64,000 bases of DNA. It comes from Amphiura filiformis. Its lineage: Eukaryota > Echinodermata > Ophiuroidea > Amphilepidida > Amphiuridae. Below are positions 34,101 to 48,400 of this stretch, one piece after another. The translations under genes were made by a program, and so were the position numbers. The first letter of the stretch is position 1. Each line of letters starts with the position of its first letter. Location of the stretch: contig NC_092647.1 of the NCBI RefSeq assembly GCF_039555335.1, positions 18,261,993 through 18,325,992 of the forward strand, given 5' to 3'. Below the pieces are notes generated by a model. It did no database searches. It saw only the letters and a program-made list of their open reading frames with translations, and had not been told where the DNA came from.

Positions 34101-37100
34101 AATAAGCACTTTTGAAAGTTTAGATAACTTATGGAAGAAAGGCTTTTTACCAATTGTCAGGTTTTGGGGGAAAATAATCATCTCTTGAATATTTTAAGGT
34201 AGGCCCTACGGAAAAATACAATACATAGGCCTATAATAATACCCATGGGGCCCAGCTAGGCACGAGAGGTGCTCGCGCCGGCACAGCATCTGCAATTTAG
34301 GTGTTGCGGCAAATCTCCGGGATATTCCCTCGCCTTGTCATCGTCACTATCATACTCATAATTAGTTTTATGGTTTTATACATGTCATGTAGGGCCTACA
34401 TAAAGTAATCGGAATCATATCTTGGTCATGTTGACCGGGGGAGGGGGGGGGGGTTGAATTTATGAATAAGTAAAATAAGAAGCTGCATACCGGCTTGATG
34501 ATGATAAAAAAAAATAACAATTGGTCGTCCCCGCCCGCTTCCTTTTGTAGGGCATTTCCATTGAGGGAATCTGAAATTTTCTTGCTAAAAGTCTTTCTTC
34601 TTTAATGTTTCAAAAGTTAATAATATTGTCAATTGATTAGATTTGCTTCTGTCCAATAAGCATTTCAATTTACAGGCTTTGTTTTAATCATCCTCTCAGA
34701 GAACCATCAAATAACAAGAGCCTCGATCCTATCATCCTCCTTTACAAGTTACATAACTAATAATGTCCGGGAATAATAGGCCTACATAAATGATCGATTT
34801 GCATTGTAAACAAATAATAAATGATAAATAAAAAGGCCCTCCACTTCCTCTTTTTGATAACATGTGGACAATCAACTGGTATTTTGTTTTTACTTGACCT
34901 TAAAAGCTCTTTTGAATATGTATAAAATATTGCATCTGATATTTAGATCGCGATCGCTGTTGTCAAATCGTCCCGGCACATGGGCAAAATGTCAACACAA
35001 CACAAAGCAGCGTAACCACAATGGCGTCATCGGAAAGCGCCCAATTTTCTATTTTTGAGAAATGACGCGCGATGTAGCGTCGGAAGGGGGTAAATCGATT
35101 ACGTTGTTTTCATTGTATTTTTATTTCTAAAATACTTAGTTCTTCAATTGTTTTAGATATTGATTCTATATTTTATGGGCTTTATTTTGATACCAAATCA
35201 TATTTTCTTTCAATGGTCCCTTTAAGAAACTTAGACAATGGTACCAAAAACAGCTCTATAGCTCAAAGTATGGGGGAGTTATACCTATTTGAAGTTGTGA
35301 AGGGTAGCGGAATTTGTCTGTCATTTTTTGTTTATGGTACCCTGGATTTATTTGTCTAGCACTTGAATATTTTTACAAGTAACACTTACAAATCTGGTAT
35401 CAATGTAAAGGGCATTAAAAAAGAAAGACAATGGTGCCAGAATCAGCTCTATAACTTAAAATATGGGGAGGTTATGCCTATTTAAAGTCATGTGAAGTTT
35501 ACTGGGTTTTTTTGTGAGTCAATTTTTTGCGTACAATAAATACAGCATTATTTTAGAGACAATGATATTGCCTCCAAGAAATAAATCAATAAATATTGTA
35601 AGTAAATAAACAAGTAAATTTAGGAATGAATGAATAAAGGAATAAATATAAAAAAATAAACATATAAATAAATATGTAATCATAATCTAATTATGACCCA
35701 TGCAACACATGAACATGTTCTGCCAATGCCATTAGTTTACTTGTCAACCTCATCTGACACTGCACTACTCAACTTTAGTATTGAAAAAAAAAAATACAAA
35801 GGAAGTGAAAAAAATTGAAAAAAAATTATACAAATTCTTAAAGTATCATAGAGTTGATTAAAAGTAGTAACAAAAAAATAATATCACTTGAATTAAGTGT
35901 GCATTTTGCATTTTACCACATACGACATGACCCGATATGCGCTACATCTCCCACCCCGGCGTCAGCCCGATCAGGAACAACACGTGCACCGCCACCTCAC
36001 CACTTCTCCCCGTATTGTCGTATTTTCTCAGCCAATTGCAAATACGGGTCATCACAGTAATTCCCTTTGCGCATCTATGCGCGATGGATTTCTGTAGCAG
36101 AATGACCACAAACATCTTTAAAATACTCTAAAATTTCATATTATATGGGTGTAATATAGGTGTAATGACCTCCTTCTGCTCCATTTCAACAACTTTTTAC
36201 GCCAAAAACCATGAAAATCTTACCTAAAAAATAGACTTCAAAAAACTGAAAAATTAGGGGCTTTCCTCAAAACAAACCCCGTCGTGTTTGGTATGAGTGC
36301 AAAGGTCACAAAATTCCCTATAAAATGATGACATCATCCCCTAAAGTCTCGTGGAGTCTCGATGATAAATCCAAATCGAGATTTCGTGAATTTCAAGCAG
36401 GCGAAAAAATGGGCGTCCCGTCGATCGAGTCGCTACGGTCGTAACTCCTGAACTTCAACAAGTTCATGACATTAAAAAACATGCTTAATGTTCTTTTTTT
36501 GTGGAAAACTTTACATAATCGGAAAATTCCATCTTTTAACTCTGTAAAAATAATTTCCTATTGTATTTGGAGTTTTGAAAGGATGAGAAATGGTGAGTTG
36601 TTTTCACTAAGTTTCACACACAAACAGATACAAATGCGTAAATCATCGTATGCGCTGATCTCGCTATTTGTAATTGTAGTTTACACAGAAGTTGATTTGC
36701 GAGAATCAAATGATTCCGGCAAATTTATTCTGCAAGAATCAAGATTGATTCTTGTATTGTGAAATTAAATTCTGACCCTGCTAAATTATGCAAATTTCCT
36801 AGCACTGCCCCCAGTGTTCGATTTAGAGGGGTTTTACATGCACAAATGCATGTAACTTTGGCTCTGTGCATGTAGAATTTTCCTGTGCATGCAAAATTTT
36901 GTGTTATTCAGCCCATTTTGAGGAAAAAATCAGTGTTGTGCATGTAAATTTTATTTTCTAAATCAAACCCTGACTGCCCCACGCACTGACTGCATGACAT
37001 CACGTGCACAGAACTGACGAGTCGTTTGTGTGGGATCGGTGAAATTTTTGTAAAATTTGGTAAAAAACACCTCATGCATATTGTTCCGTCTCCAGACTCC

Positions 37101-40100
37101 ATTGAAAAACTGGATCCTCCGAAGTAAAATCCATCATGACCACATGAAATAAGCTTCCAGCTATTAAAGTCATAAAAAATATACCATGTCCATTGTCCAA
37201 CAAAAAATTATACGGTAACCAAAATTACAGATAAATTTTGTTCGTTTGACCCCAGAAAAAAGTCCATTTTCAAACATCAATATTGGCGGTGAATTCCTAC
37301 GTGTATTGTTGTTATCAAGTTCAAGAGTACAAGCTGGGCTCGTACCATCGATTATGCACATGCCATCAGCTGTGCATAAATTATTATTGTCATGTTCGGG
37401 AGTGCTAACTAGGCTCACACCATCAGTTGCGGTTGTTGTGTTTAGGAGTGAGTTTCCACTGGTGTCATGTTCGGGAGTGCTGATTAGCGGTTAAGCATGT
37501 CACGTCAAAGTCATTGGGGATACATGTAGCTACATTTGTCGATGAGTTCCCACAGAAAATAGAAGCGGAAGCGCTTGTTGATCTCTCGCAATCTGCTGAA
37601 TGCACGCCATCAGCATTGTGCATAATATTTCTAGCATGACCAGGAGTACTAACTGAGCTCACACCATCAGTTGTGGTAGCTGTGATCGGAGGTGAATTTC
37701 CACTTGTATCGGGTTCAGGAGTGCTAAAACGGTTCTCACTAGTGGTCAAGCGTGTCTCTTCATTGTCATTGAGGGCATCTGCATCTGGCAATGGATTCGC
37801 AAAAGTGTCAAACTTAAAGAAGCCAGCTACATTTAAGCTCTCTCCAGCAGTTGCACGCACACCATTGGTATTTTTGTAAACCCCAATGGGTAATAATTCC
37901 ACTGCAAAAAGTTTCATCCATGTGTCTCTTCAGCTGAATAAATCAGTTATGGGACATGGGCCCTTTGAGGCTACTGTCTGGGCCCCCGTACAGGAAAAAG
38001 TTGCTGTCATTGGTATTTTTGTAAACCCCAATAGGTAATAGTTCCATTGCAAAAAGATTCATCCATGTGTCTCTTCAGCTGAATAAATCAGTTATGTGAC
38101 ATGGGCCCTTTGAGGCTACTGGGCCCCGTACAGGAAAAAGTTGCTGTCATTGGTATTTTTGTAAACCCCAATGGGTAATAGTTCCAATGCAAAAAGATTC
38201 ATCCATGTGTCTCTTCAGCTGAATAACACCGTATGGGCGGGCCCCTTTGGGTCTACTGTCTGGGCCCCGTACAGGCCCAAACTGCTGTCATTGCTATAGG
38301 CATGAAACGTATCCTCCTGGGAGTGATATCCAACAAGTTTTGTCCATGTGTCTCTTGAGCTGCTTTTGTGTCTGTCTTCTGAGCTGAATAAATTGTCTGG
38401 GCTCCTAGTCTAGAGCCCAAACACAATACATATTTTGCATCGAAAATTAAAAGAACAGATTTTGAAAGGAAACCTACATAAATATGGACATTGTCTATAC
38501 TTCACTTGACCCATGTATGATTTATTTTTGTGATGAGATAATCGCACATAGAATTTTAGAGGGATTTTGATAGCAATTCCACATAGAAAAGCTGCTCTAT
38601 CATGAGACTATGCTGTTTTGTTTTTTAATTGATGCATTAAAAGTTGGCTGAATATTTTTGATGAAAGCCAACCTTTGACAAAATGTAACTTTGGTACGGA
38701 AAATGCTTTTCAGTTTTGACAAAACGGTTTTCAGTTTTGGCTTTCTGTAGGCCTACTCAAGGGCTTTAATTTGATATAAAGTGATGTGGTTTGATGGCAA
38801 TTTGAATTCACCTTTCATACAAGCATTATAATAAAAAAAATCATTCTAAAATAATAAAAAATAATCAAGCAGAAATATTAATCTGCAAAGCAACAACTTA
38901 CAGCAAGGGCTTAGGCAGCCAGCTGTGTAGGGAGTGTTTTACAGTTACACACCTCAACTTGTAAATACACACCCAGTTTTTGCCCACATGCTACATGGCC
39001 TATACTTTGTACACAAATCTTAAATTTACACACCCAGTTTTTTGAATTTATAAAAACTCCAAACATTCAATTAACTTTATCAAACAAATCCAAAATGGTG
39101 TCCTTGGGCAAGCCGCTTTGCCTCGCTTGCCTCACCCCACCCAGGTGCAATGGGAAGCTGTTAGGGGTAGTCACAGTCGTTGTACTGATGAACCCTGCGC
39201 CATTTGTAGGCTGCAAACGTGGTTCTGATTAAATTCTAATGACGGCGGAATAAATGTAAAGCGCTTTGAGGCTGTTTTTTATTTTTTGTACCCCTATGGA
39301 AGACATGACCTTAATCTTTCACACAGGAGTGTAGATTACACATTGAGTCACCCATTCAGGTAACCCCATTTGAAATTCACACTCCCCGTGTAGACGATTA
39401 GGCCATTAGGGTACCGTCCCGTGTAGACGATTAGGGTACCGGTACTGTATGTCTTCCATGGGGGTGATAAGACCAAGTACAGCTTGTGTGTGAAATTTGT
39501 TGACATCATTAACCAATTTCTCTTCTTTTTCATTCGTCTCTTGTTTAGCCCATCCGGGAAGTTAGTGCAGATTGAATATGCCTTAAATGCAGTCGCCGCT
39601 GGAGCGCCCTCAGTTGGCATTAAGGCATCCAATGGAGTTGTCATAGCAACAGAAAAGAAGCACAAATCATTGTTATATGATGAGCACAGTGTACATAAAG
39701 TGGAATCGATCACCAAAAATATAGGCATGGTGTACAGTGGAATGGGGCCAGACTACAGGTCAGTATGCTGCATGCATGGGTCGTGATAATACCAACCGAG
39801 CCCAAGTTCAGTATTTTCATGATGAATGTGGTCTCTTCTCATATCACATGAAAACAGGCCATCCAATATTATTATTATTATATAATATGATTATGAACCT
39901 TGCTTTTGAGTGCCAAAGTACCAAAATTAATATGTTGGGATTGTTGGTGTCATTTGGAAACCAGTTGTTGTGTGTAGCAATTTTTATCATGTTTGCCGAT
40001 GGTACATAACGACAAGAAAGTTAACTTTCAATATTCAGTTTGATAATTCAGAACAGAGTGCATTGTGGGTAATATTCGGGATAGTTTTGTAGAAATAACA

Positions 40101-43100
40101 CAATCCAATCCATTGATGTGTTGTGTGATGAACTGTGACTCACAGGGAATTCCTGTGATTTTACTTGCCATTTACATCATTGGCAGTTCTACCAAAGTTC
40201 AACCAATACTTGCTAGTTATATGCAAGTACTATGAAGCCCCTGAGATCAAACAATTGTGCAAGACACAAGTACAAAGCATTTTTTACTAAGTGCCAAATT
40301 CACTGCCATTGCAATGCAGGCTCAGAAATCTTGACGCAAATCTGTGAATCGATTCGCCAAAAAGATTCTTGTAAAAACACCACCAGAAGAATCCATTCGC
40401 ATTTCCCATTGGCAGTTTGGAGAAAGAAGAAAATATGTACCAAGTTTGTACCGATTTGAGCGGGTATTTTAACAGCCAAACCAATCATTTGGTTGCATGG
40501 ATCTTTTGATCGCCACAGCGGCCATCTTTGATGACTAAATCACACTGATAGAGAGGGCATTGTTCATTCAATCATTATGCAGCGGGAGCAGGAGGTAGAT
40601 TTGCGCGAATCAAGGATTCTAGCCAAATTCTCCAGTGAGAATCCAAACAGATTCGCCCACACTTCCACAGATTTCTAGGCGTGGTTACGATCTTTTTCTC
40701 ACACTTCACCTTCCCAAATATTACCCACAAGTTCAACGTACTCAATAATAATGTACTCAATAATAATAATGTACTCAATTAATGTAATTAATGTACTCAA
40801 TAATAATAATATACTCAATAATAATCAAACTTGCTTATTCATATTGATTTATTGAAACCAAAGCTTAGAATCAAGGCTTCAAATGTTGAAAAAAATCACA
40901 GCCAAACGTCTACCATGCATTAAGATTTTTAGGATTTTGCTACTATAGCTAAAATAATAGTTTCTTGATCATGAGAGTATGAATGTACTGCGTGCACGGC
41001 GTAATGTCGCAAGTTTAGTGGAATGACACGATAGCGCAATCGATTGTGCAAGCACAGGAAATGCAGCGCTACCCAAAGCGTGTGTGGTAGGCGTTGTACG
41101 CCGACGCAATTGTCATTGCGTGCCTATTGAGCTCTCATCGAGAATATATTATTTTAGCTATAAATCCAATTTTACACATACATGTATTAAGACACTTCCT
41201 CCCTAATGGAAGACATGACATGACTAGGTTTGAAATCGACACCCCCTAGCATCCACGGAATTGTGAAATAGGCCAGCTTCAAAAAGCATTGTGTGTGTCA
41301 ACCCATCAGCTTTACTATAAATGATAAAACCTGTATTGACAAAAATATGGTTAAGTTATTGAAGTCATTTTGAGAGTAAGTGCGAGGAACTTAACATGTC
41401 TTTGTTCCTTTGCATCCATATATTTACTGATCAGGTTACTTGTGAAGCAGGCCAGGAAATTGGCACAAGGGTACTTCTTAACCTATCAGGAACAGATTCC
41501 AACAGCACAGCTGGTACAGCGAGTAGCATCTGTCATGCAGGAGTACACACAGACTGGGTAAGAGACTAATTGAAATGCTGAATATAATGTGCTGAAATCA
41601 AGTATAGTAAAATACAGAATTAAATTGCCTTTGACGTCATCTGTCAATCACTCAGGCACGGTTTTTTTTATAGTGTTGTGATCATGAGTACCTGAATGCG
41701 GCAGTAAAACGGTTAATTTTGCCTCTTCAGATACACTAATTGTCTCAAAAATTAGATCTCCATAGTAAGTTTCTGATATTCCTTTTCTCCAATCGGCACC
41801 AGAAGAATCAACCTTCCTTTTACATGCTATTAACCAATCAAGGACTGTAGGAAATTAAAATCGGATTTTGTATACCTCAGAACGGTTTTGACTTGCGTTG
41901 TATATTATAGTGCATAATATTATAAACGCTGTCTCAAAATGTTGTGCCAAAAATCATTGCATGCCCCACTTTCGTTCTGACCCTCTGCCACTCGCAGTAT
42001 TCACTCCCGAGGTAAAGTCCATTTGCCCTAACTGTGAAGGTTTTTGGGAGTTGACAATTCCCAATATTGATAACAATTAAACCACACTAATGCACACTGG
42101 AGAGGTTTTCTGTCAACAACTGATAAAATGGCATAATATTTTAGACTAAAATAGTTACAATTGTATACAGTCTCTTATCATTGTTATGACTTCTTGAGTG
42201 CCACTTTGGAACTTGTGGTTAGTGATATCAGTGAGGTAACCCATTAAACTAGTAAACACATCCAGTCAAAACCTTAACTCTTAGAGCGATTTTTTTGCGG
42301 TATTTTTCTTGCTGTTGTTGTTGTATTGAAACTTCATATAGGCCAGGGGGTACTTAATACACGCCATCCGGCCTTCAGAGACCTCCTCATTAAATGTTTG
42401 TGTTTGTTGTTTTACTGTTTCATTTTAATATGAATGAAATAAAGATGATTGAATGAAGAAACAGGCTGAGCACTATGGCCCAAGACAACCTTATAAACCA
42501 TTTTAGCATCATACAAGGATGGGTGAGGGTGTGGGTGTTCCACAGTAGGGTGAGCTACATATTTAGGGTTTCAGCCAGGGTTGCTGATTTATTTTGAACC
42601 AAATTATCACACAAATGCAAAATATTGTTGTAAAATCTTGATAAATCCTGTGAAAATTGAGAGATAAATCAAAAGATTTCCATCAAGCAAAACCCTAACT
42701 GGTAAAGGACAGGACTACAAATTATGAATGTGTTTTGAATCATGATTTAAATCATGAATGTGTTTAGAATCATGATTTAAATCAATGCGATTTAAATCAA
42801 GCAATCCGATTTATAAGGACCAAAAAAAAGATTGTTTGCTCGTCCTCCACCGACCGATTCTAATCTGGAAAATCTGAAAAACATTATTTTTTGTTTTACT
42901 TTGCAAATGAATACCTAATTTTGGAAATTCCAGAAAAAGTTTTTTTCTTGAACATTTTTTACATCCCGAAAAGTTTTTACAGTTTCTACACACTTCTAAA
43001 CTGTTTTTAAAAACATGATTGAAACATATATTAAATACAGTAGAGAAATATCCCAATTCACAAATATTTGGGCTATTTATTAAAGGGGGGTAACCCTATT

Positions 43101-45375
43101 GGTTTTGGATATGGATTGTCTTTAAAATTACATAATAATATCAAATATCGCCCCTTTATGCTGCTTTGTGAAAAAACGAGAGCATTTTCGGCGTAAATGT
43201 GAATAAATAGCCAAATTTGCAATCCAATACCTTGGTATCGTGAATTGCATTCTGGGTAGGCAAGCAACAACAACCATTTCCGTTCAGTATGGCGAATTTA
43301 ATGCTGACATGCTGTACAATCAATGCCCGGCCCGTATTGAGCGAAAAATATTTGTTTTTTTTCGTGCCGTTTCAGAAAAAAAGGAAACAAAATATATTTC
43401 CCCTTGCAATATGTACATTTCAAATGAATATAAAAAAGTTTGGGTTAAAAATGGAGAGGAAAAAAAAAACATTCCGACACGGATTTTGAACCGATTACTG
43501 CATTACCTCTCGGGTAGAAACATGAAAGCGCTAACCGACTGAGCTAATCGGCCCGCTGCCTCCTTCGTGGAAATTTTATACTTAAATACGGCACACCGTC
43601 TAGACGCGTCTCCTCAGCAGTTAGTGTGGTTCGCTTTTTTCACAGAATGTGTATGACGCGAAACCAAAGTAGCTGTTGAGGCGACTGATATTACGAGCTA
43701 TTTCGTTCATAATTCCCGGCCCACACTGGCAACACTGGCCTTGAGAGACTAAAGAGACTGGCAACACTGGCCTTGAGAGACTAAAGACGTGAAACGACAC
43801 GGGCTCCCGCCTTTACATTGATTTTCAATACGACTTTTTATACACGAGTGATTTTACATTTTCTTCTCTGAATTCGGAAGCCTTGGTATAGGCCTATACA
43901 CAGTCATGGCAGGACAGAAAGACGACAAACTGGACGAAATATTACGCACAGTACAAGCGCTATCTGCGCTTCCTACTGATGTAAACAACCTATCTAAAGA
44001 AGTAAGTTCTTTCAAAGATGAAATAAAACAGTGGAAAAGTGATATAGATGAAAAAATGAAAGACATTGACCAGAGCATGAACGACTTGAACACGGAGGTT
44101 GAAAATCTCAAATACAAAGATGCACATAATAACTATGCGACTATTAACAGGGTCACTGAGCTTCGTGATCAATATGAAAAAGAAGACTTGAGACGCAGCA
44201 TTACGCAGCTACAGTGCAAATTTGTTATTTACGGGCATTCAGAAGCGGGAAATGAAAAAACCGAAGAGCTACTGAAGAGGTACTAAGACAGCATTGGGTT
44301 GAGAACATGGACATGCTGGAAGGAGATGCCTATAACATATTTATCGCCGATTGCCACCGCATGAAAGGATCTGCGGTTGGTTCAAAACCACGTACAGTCA
44401 TTGCAAAATTTGTGCAGATGAGCGACAAAGACTTTGTTCTAAGCCATGCAAATTATCTCAAGAACCACACTATTCCGACTAGAGACGGAAGAAAGAGACA
44501 GAAATTTACTGTTCAACACCACTATCCACCCAAACTGCAGCACAAAAGCGAGAACTCTGGCCATACTACGTCCAAGCAGCGAAAGCAAAGCTACGTCGCA
44601 CTTTCCGGGTGATCGACACAGATCTTGCCCTGTTCATTTGTGGACAAAGATTCCAATATGGAATGAATGTTGCCAAAATGCAACAACCACAGACACCTCG
44701 ACACATCCGTTTTGACTCGCCTCATAATGTTAGTCATAATACTCACGATACCAGCGACGTTACAGTGATGGATGGCGGAGAAGATGGAAGAGATAGTACG
44801 CATAACAACAGAGAGGTAGAGGAACGCATAAGATGAAGCTGGAGATTCGAGAGTTGAAGACTCCTTACGCAACTGCTTAAACAGTGATCTTGGTTCATCT
44901 CCTAGCCTTCTCGCGGATGGCGTAGTTTAAATAGTGCATTTTGCATGTCTAGGGAGAACTTGTGTTTCTGAGGACCTTACACTTGAGAGTCTGCGATGTT
45001 TGTTTCTTCCACAAGTATATTATGTACATGTATTTAAAAAGAAAAACAAACATACAAATAATTTTTACGCTGATATGAATATAAGACAGTAAATTAACTC
45101 AGTGCTGATATCAAATGTCAAGTTAGACATTTTGGCCAAGCAGAAATGATTGTTCAGAAAAAGAGAGAGAAACTAGCTGATTGCTACCAATATTTTTCTT
45201 TCTTGGTGTTGGATTGTTTCAGTATGAATTATTGAAGTCAGGATTTCTAAAAAATTTCAAAAGAATTTTGAAAGGTACTTGTATCTTGATGGTCTGATAT
45301 CTTAAAACAAAACATTGTGAAAGGAAATTACTGTTTTTGAGTATACATGCATGATTTTACGTGTGTTTAAACATG

Positions 45376-45411
<36 letters not shown>

Positions 45412-48400
45412 TGAGAAAAACTATTGCTCCAATAATTATTTTTATCCTGGTGATCGGTCGTTTGAATATGATTTATTGGAGTTACCCTTTTTTTCTCTCT
45501 TTTTTGTTTGTTTGTTTGTTTGAAGATTTCAATAGAATCTTAAATCTTCAATATAAAATTGAGAAAGAAAAAAGACTGGTTTGAGTATACAGGCATGTTT
45601 CTTTATAGTCATGATAGTGGGTAAAAAAAAAAAAAAGGAAAAAAGAAAGAAAAAAAAAAAAAGTTTTTTGTTTTGTTTTTGTTTTTTAATTCTAAATTTT
45701 CTGCACAATTTTCTTTGGCGGAGTCCGGGTTGTCTATTGTTTTTCCCAAATTTAGTTTTTTCTCATGCCGATTCTTTTTGTCCAGTCAAATACTGCATTA
45801 GTATCGAGTATGTAGTGCTGATTACTTTCGTGATCAACACATGGCCCTATTCCATCAAGGGCTTTCACTGTAAATATAATGTTCATAACTTTTTCCCTGT
45901 TATATGTGTTATAATATTTTGTACCGTGTTATATTATGCTCAATATTATATAAGGTATTACAAATGCTGTATAGGCCTATCTTGTTTCAAAACATTTTGA
46001 GCGTAACAGATAACATTCTGTATGCTAGGTGGAAAAGTTTTAGAGCCATCTATACTCGGTTTTTTAAACAATGGTAGGAAATAATTTTGGTATATGTTAA
46101 GCTAAATGTGCGAGGCCTACGAAAAGAAATAAAACGTAGACAGGTTTTCACATGGTTACGCATAATAGACCGTACTCAATCGTCTTTCTTCAGGAAGCGC
46201 ATTCAAGCAAAGCAGCTGAAATTATTTGGAAAGACGAATGGGGTAGCGCCATTTTTTTTTTTCTCATGGTTCAACAAATAGTAGAGGTGTATGTGTGTTA
46301 TTTAAAAAGATTTGAATTACTTGAAAGTAACGAAAGTAGTTTCTGATGAGCGTGGAAGGTTTATCATTTTAGACACATCTATTGATGAACAAAAGTTTAC
46401 GTTTATTAACATTTATGCTCCAAATAAGGACGATCCCTTGTTCCTAGATAAAATACGTGAATGTATACCCGATTTTGAATGCGAGTCCATCATATTTGGA
46501 GGGGATTTTAACTTGGTTATGGATATAACTAAAGACAAGAAAGGTGGTCGACCTGTAATTAATTTCAGAGCACAAGAAAGTTTAAAATCCTTTATAGATG
46601 GTTACGATTTGGTAGATATTTGGAGAAAAACTAATCCTAATGTTGCGTGTTTTACTTGGCGTTCTAATACTATGCCCCCTATTCAGTGCAGACTTGATTT
46701 TTTCTTAGTTTCATCACACCTTTTGTCTCAGATAGACAATTCTGATATTTCTTGTGGGTTTAAAAGCGACCATTCTCTGATTAGTTTATCCATTTGCCCC
46801 TTTACTGAAGCTAGAGGTCCGGGATTCTGGAAGTTTAATGTATCACTGCTACATGAGCAAGAATATATTGATATTGTAAAGAAGTGTATACAGGATCATA
46901 AACAATGTAATCAAAACCTCAATCCTGGTCTATCATGGGAGTATTTAAAGTGTTGTATCCGATCAGAAACAATACAATATTCTATTAAGTAAAAACAAAC
47001 ATCGTAAAAGGTTGGAAAGCGATCTCATGATCAAATTAAATGGTTTAGAAGAACAATATTCTCAAAATCCATCGGAAATTTTGAAACAGCAGATTGATGT
47101 TGCAAAGAATGATCTAGAAGATATTTATAAAAATAAGGTTAAAGGTTGCATGATTCGATCACGTGCTAAAGCTTTTGAATTTGGGGAGAAAAACTCAAAA
47201 TATTTTATCAATCTTGAAAAACGAAACCAGAAGCAAGGTATTCTTACAAAACTTGAAACAAATAATGGGGTTATCCTTTCTAACAGAAAAGATATTTTAG
47301 AGGAGGAAATGCAATTTTACAGGCAACTTTATTCTACATGTAATCCACCCTCATGCAACATTGAAGATTTTCTTCCTCCTAATACTTTATGTCCTAAGCT
47401 AAGTGTACATCAGGGGGATTCATGTGAAGGTATGATAACGGTGAAAGAATATTCTGATAATCTGAAGCAAATGCCAAATAATAAATCACCTGGTTCTGAC
47501 GGCTTTCCAGCTGAATGGTACAAATTTTTCCATAATGATATTCATGAAATGGTTTTAAACTCTATTAATTATGGTTTTCAAAATGGTTCATTTGCAGTTG
47601 GTCAGCGCAGGGGGGTGATCAAACTTATCCCCAAGAAAGATAAAAACCGCATGCATTTAAAAAATTGGAGACCTATCTCGCTCTTAAATACTGATTATAA
47701 AATTGCCTCAAAGTGCATAGCTGCTCGAATAAAAATGTTCTTCCAAGTATTATACATAGTGATCAGACAGGGTTCTTGAAAGGACGATACATTGGGGAAA
47801 ATATCCGACTTACTCTCGACATAATTGATTATATAAATTCAAAAAATAAAGCAGGTTTTGTTCTAATGATTGACTTTGAAAAGGCGTTCGATAAGTTAGA
47901 ATGGACCTTTCTGCATCAAGTTCTCAGATATTTCAATTTTAGTAATGATTTTATCCGATGGATAAATGTATTTTATTCTGGAATAACTTCATGTGTAATG
48001 AATAATGGTTATGCCTCTGCCTTTTTGAACTTACTTGCGGCTTGCGCCAGGGATGCCCGCTCAGTCCTTATTTGTTTATTTTATGTAGCGAAATTCTTAA
48101 TATGTCTATAAGAAATCAGCCTTTAATTAAAGGTATAACAATTGATAATAATGTTATTACCGTAAGTGCCTATGCAGAGCGATACCACTATTTTCATTGA
48201 AGATGTTTCTTCGTTAAAAGAAAGCTTACGTGTTCTTCAAAACTTCCAATCGTTCTCTGGTTTAAAAATTAATGTAGATAAATGTGAATTGATTCCTCTC
48301 GGTCAATATCGCAATGACAAGCCCAACATTGATGAAACAGGAATAAAGTATTGTACTGGTCCAGTTAGGCTGCTAGGTATATTATTTTCTCCTGATTTGA

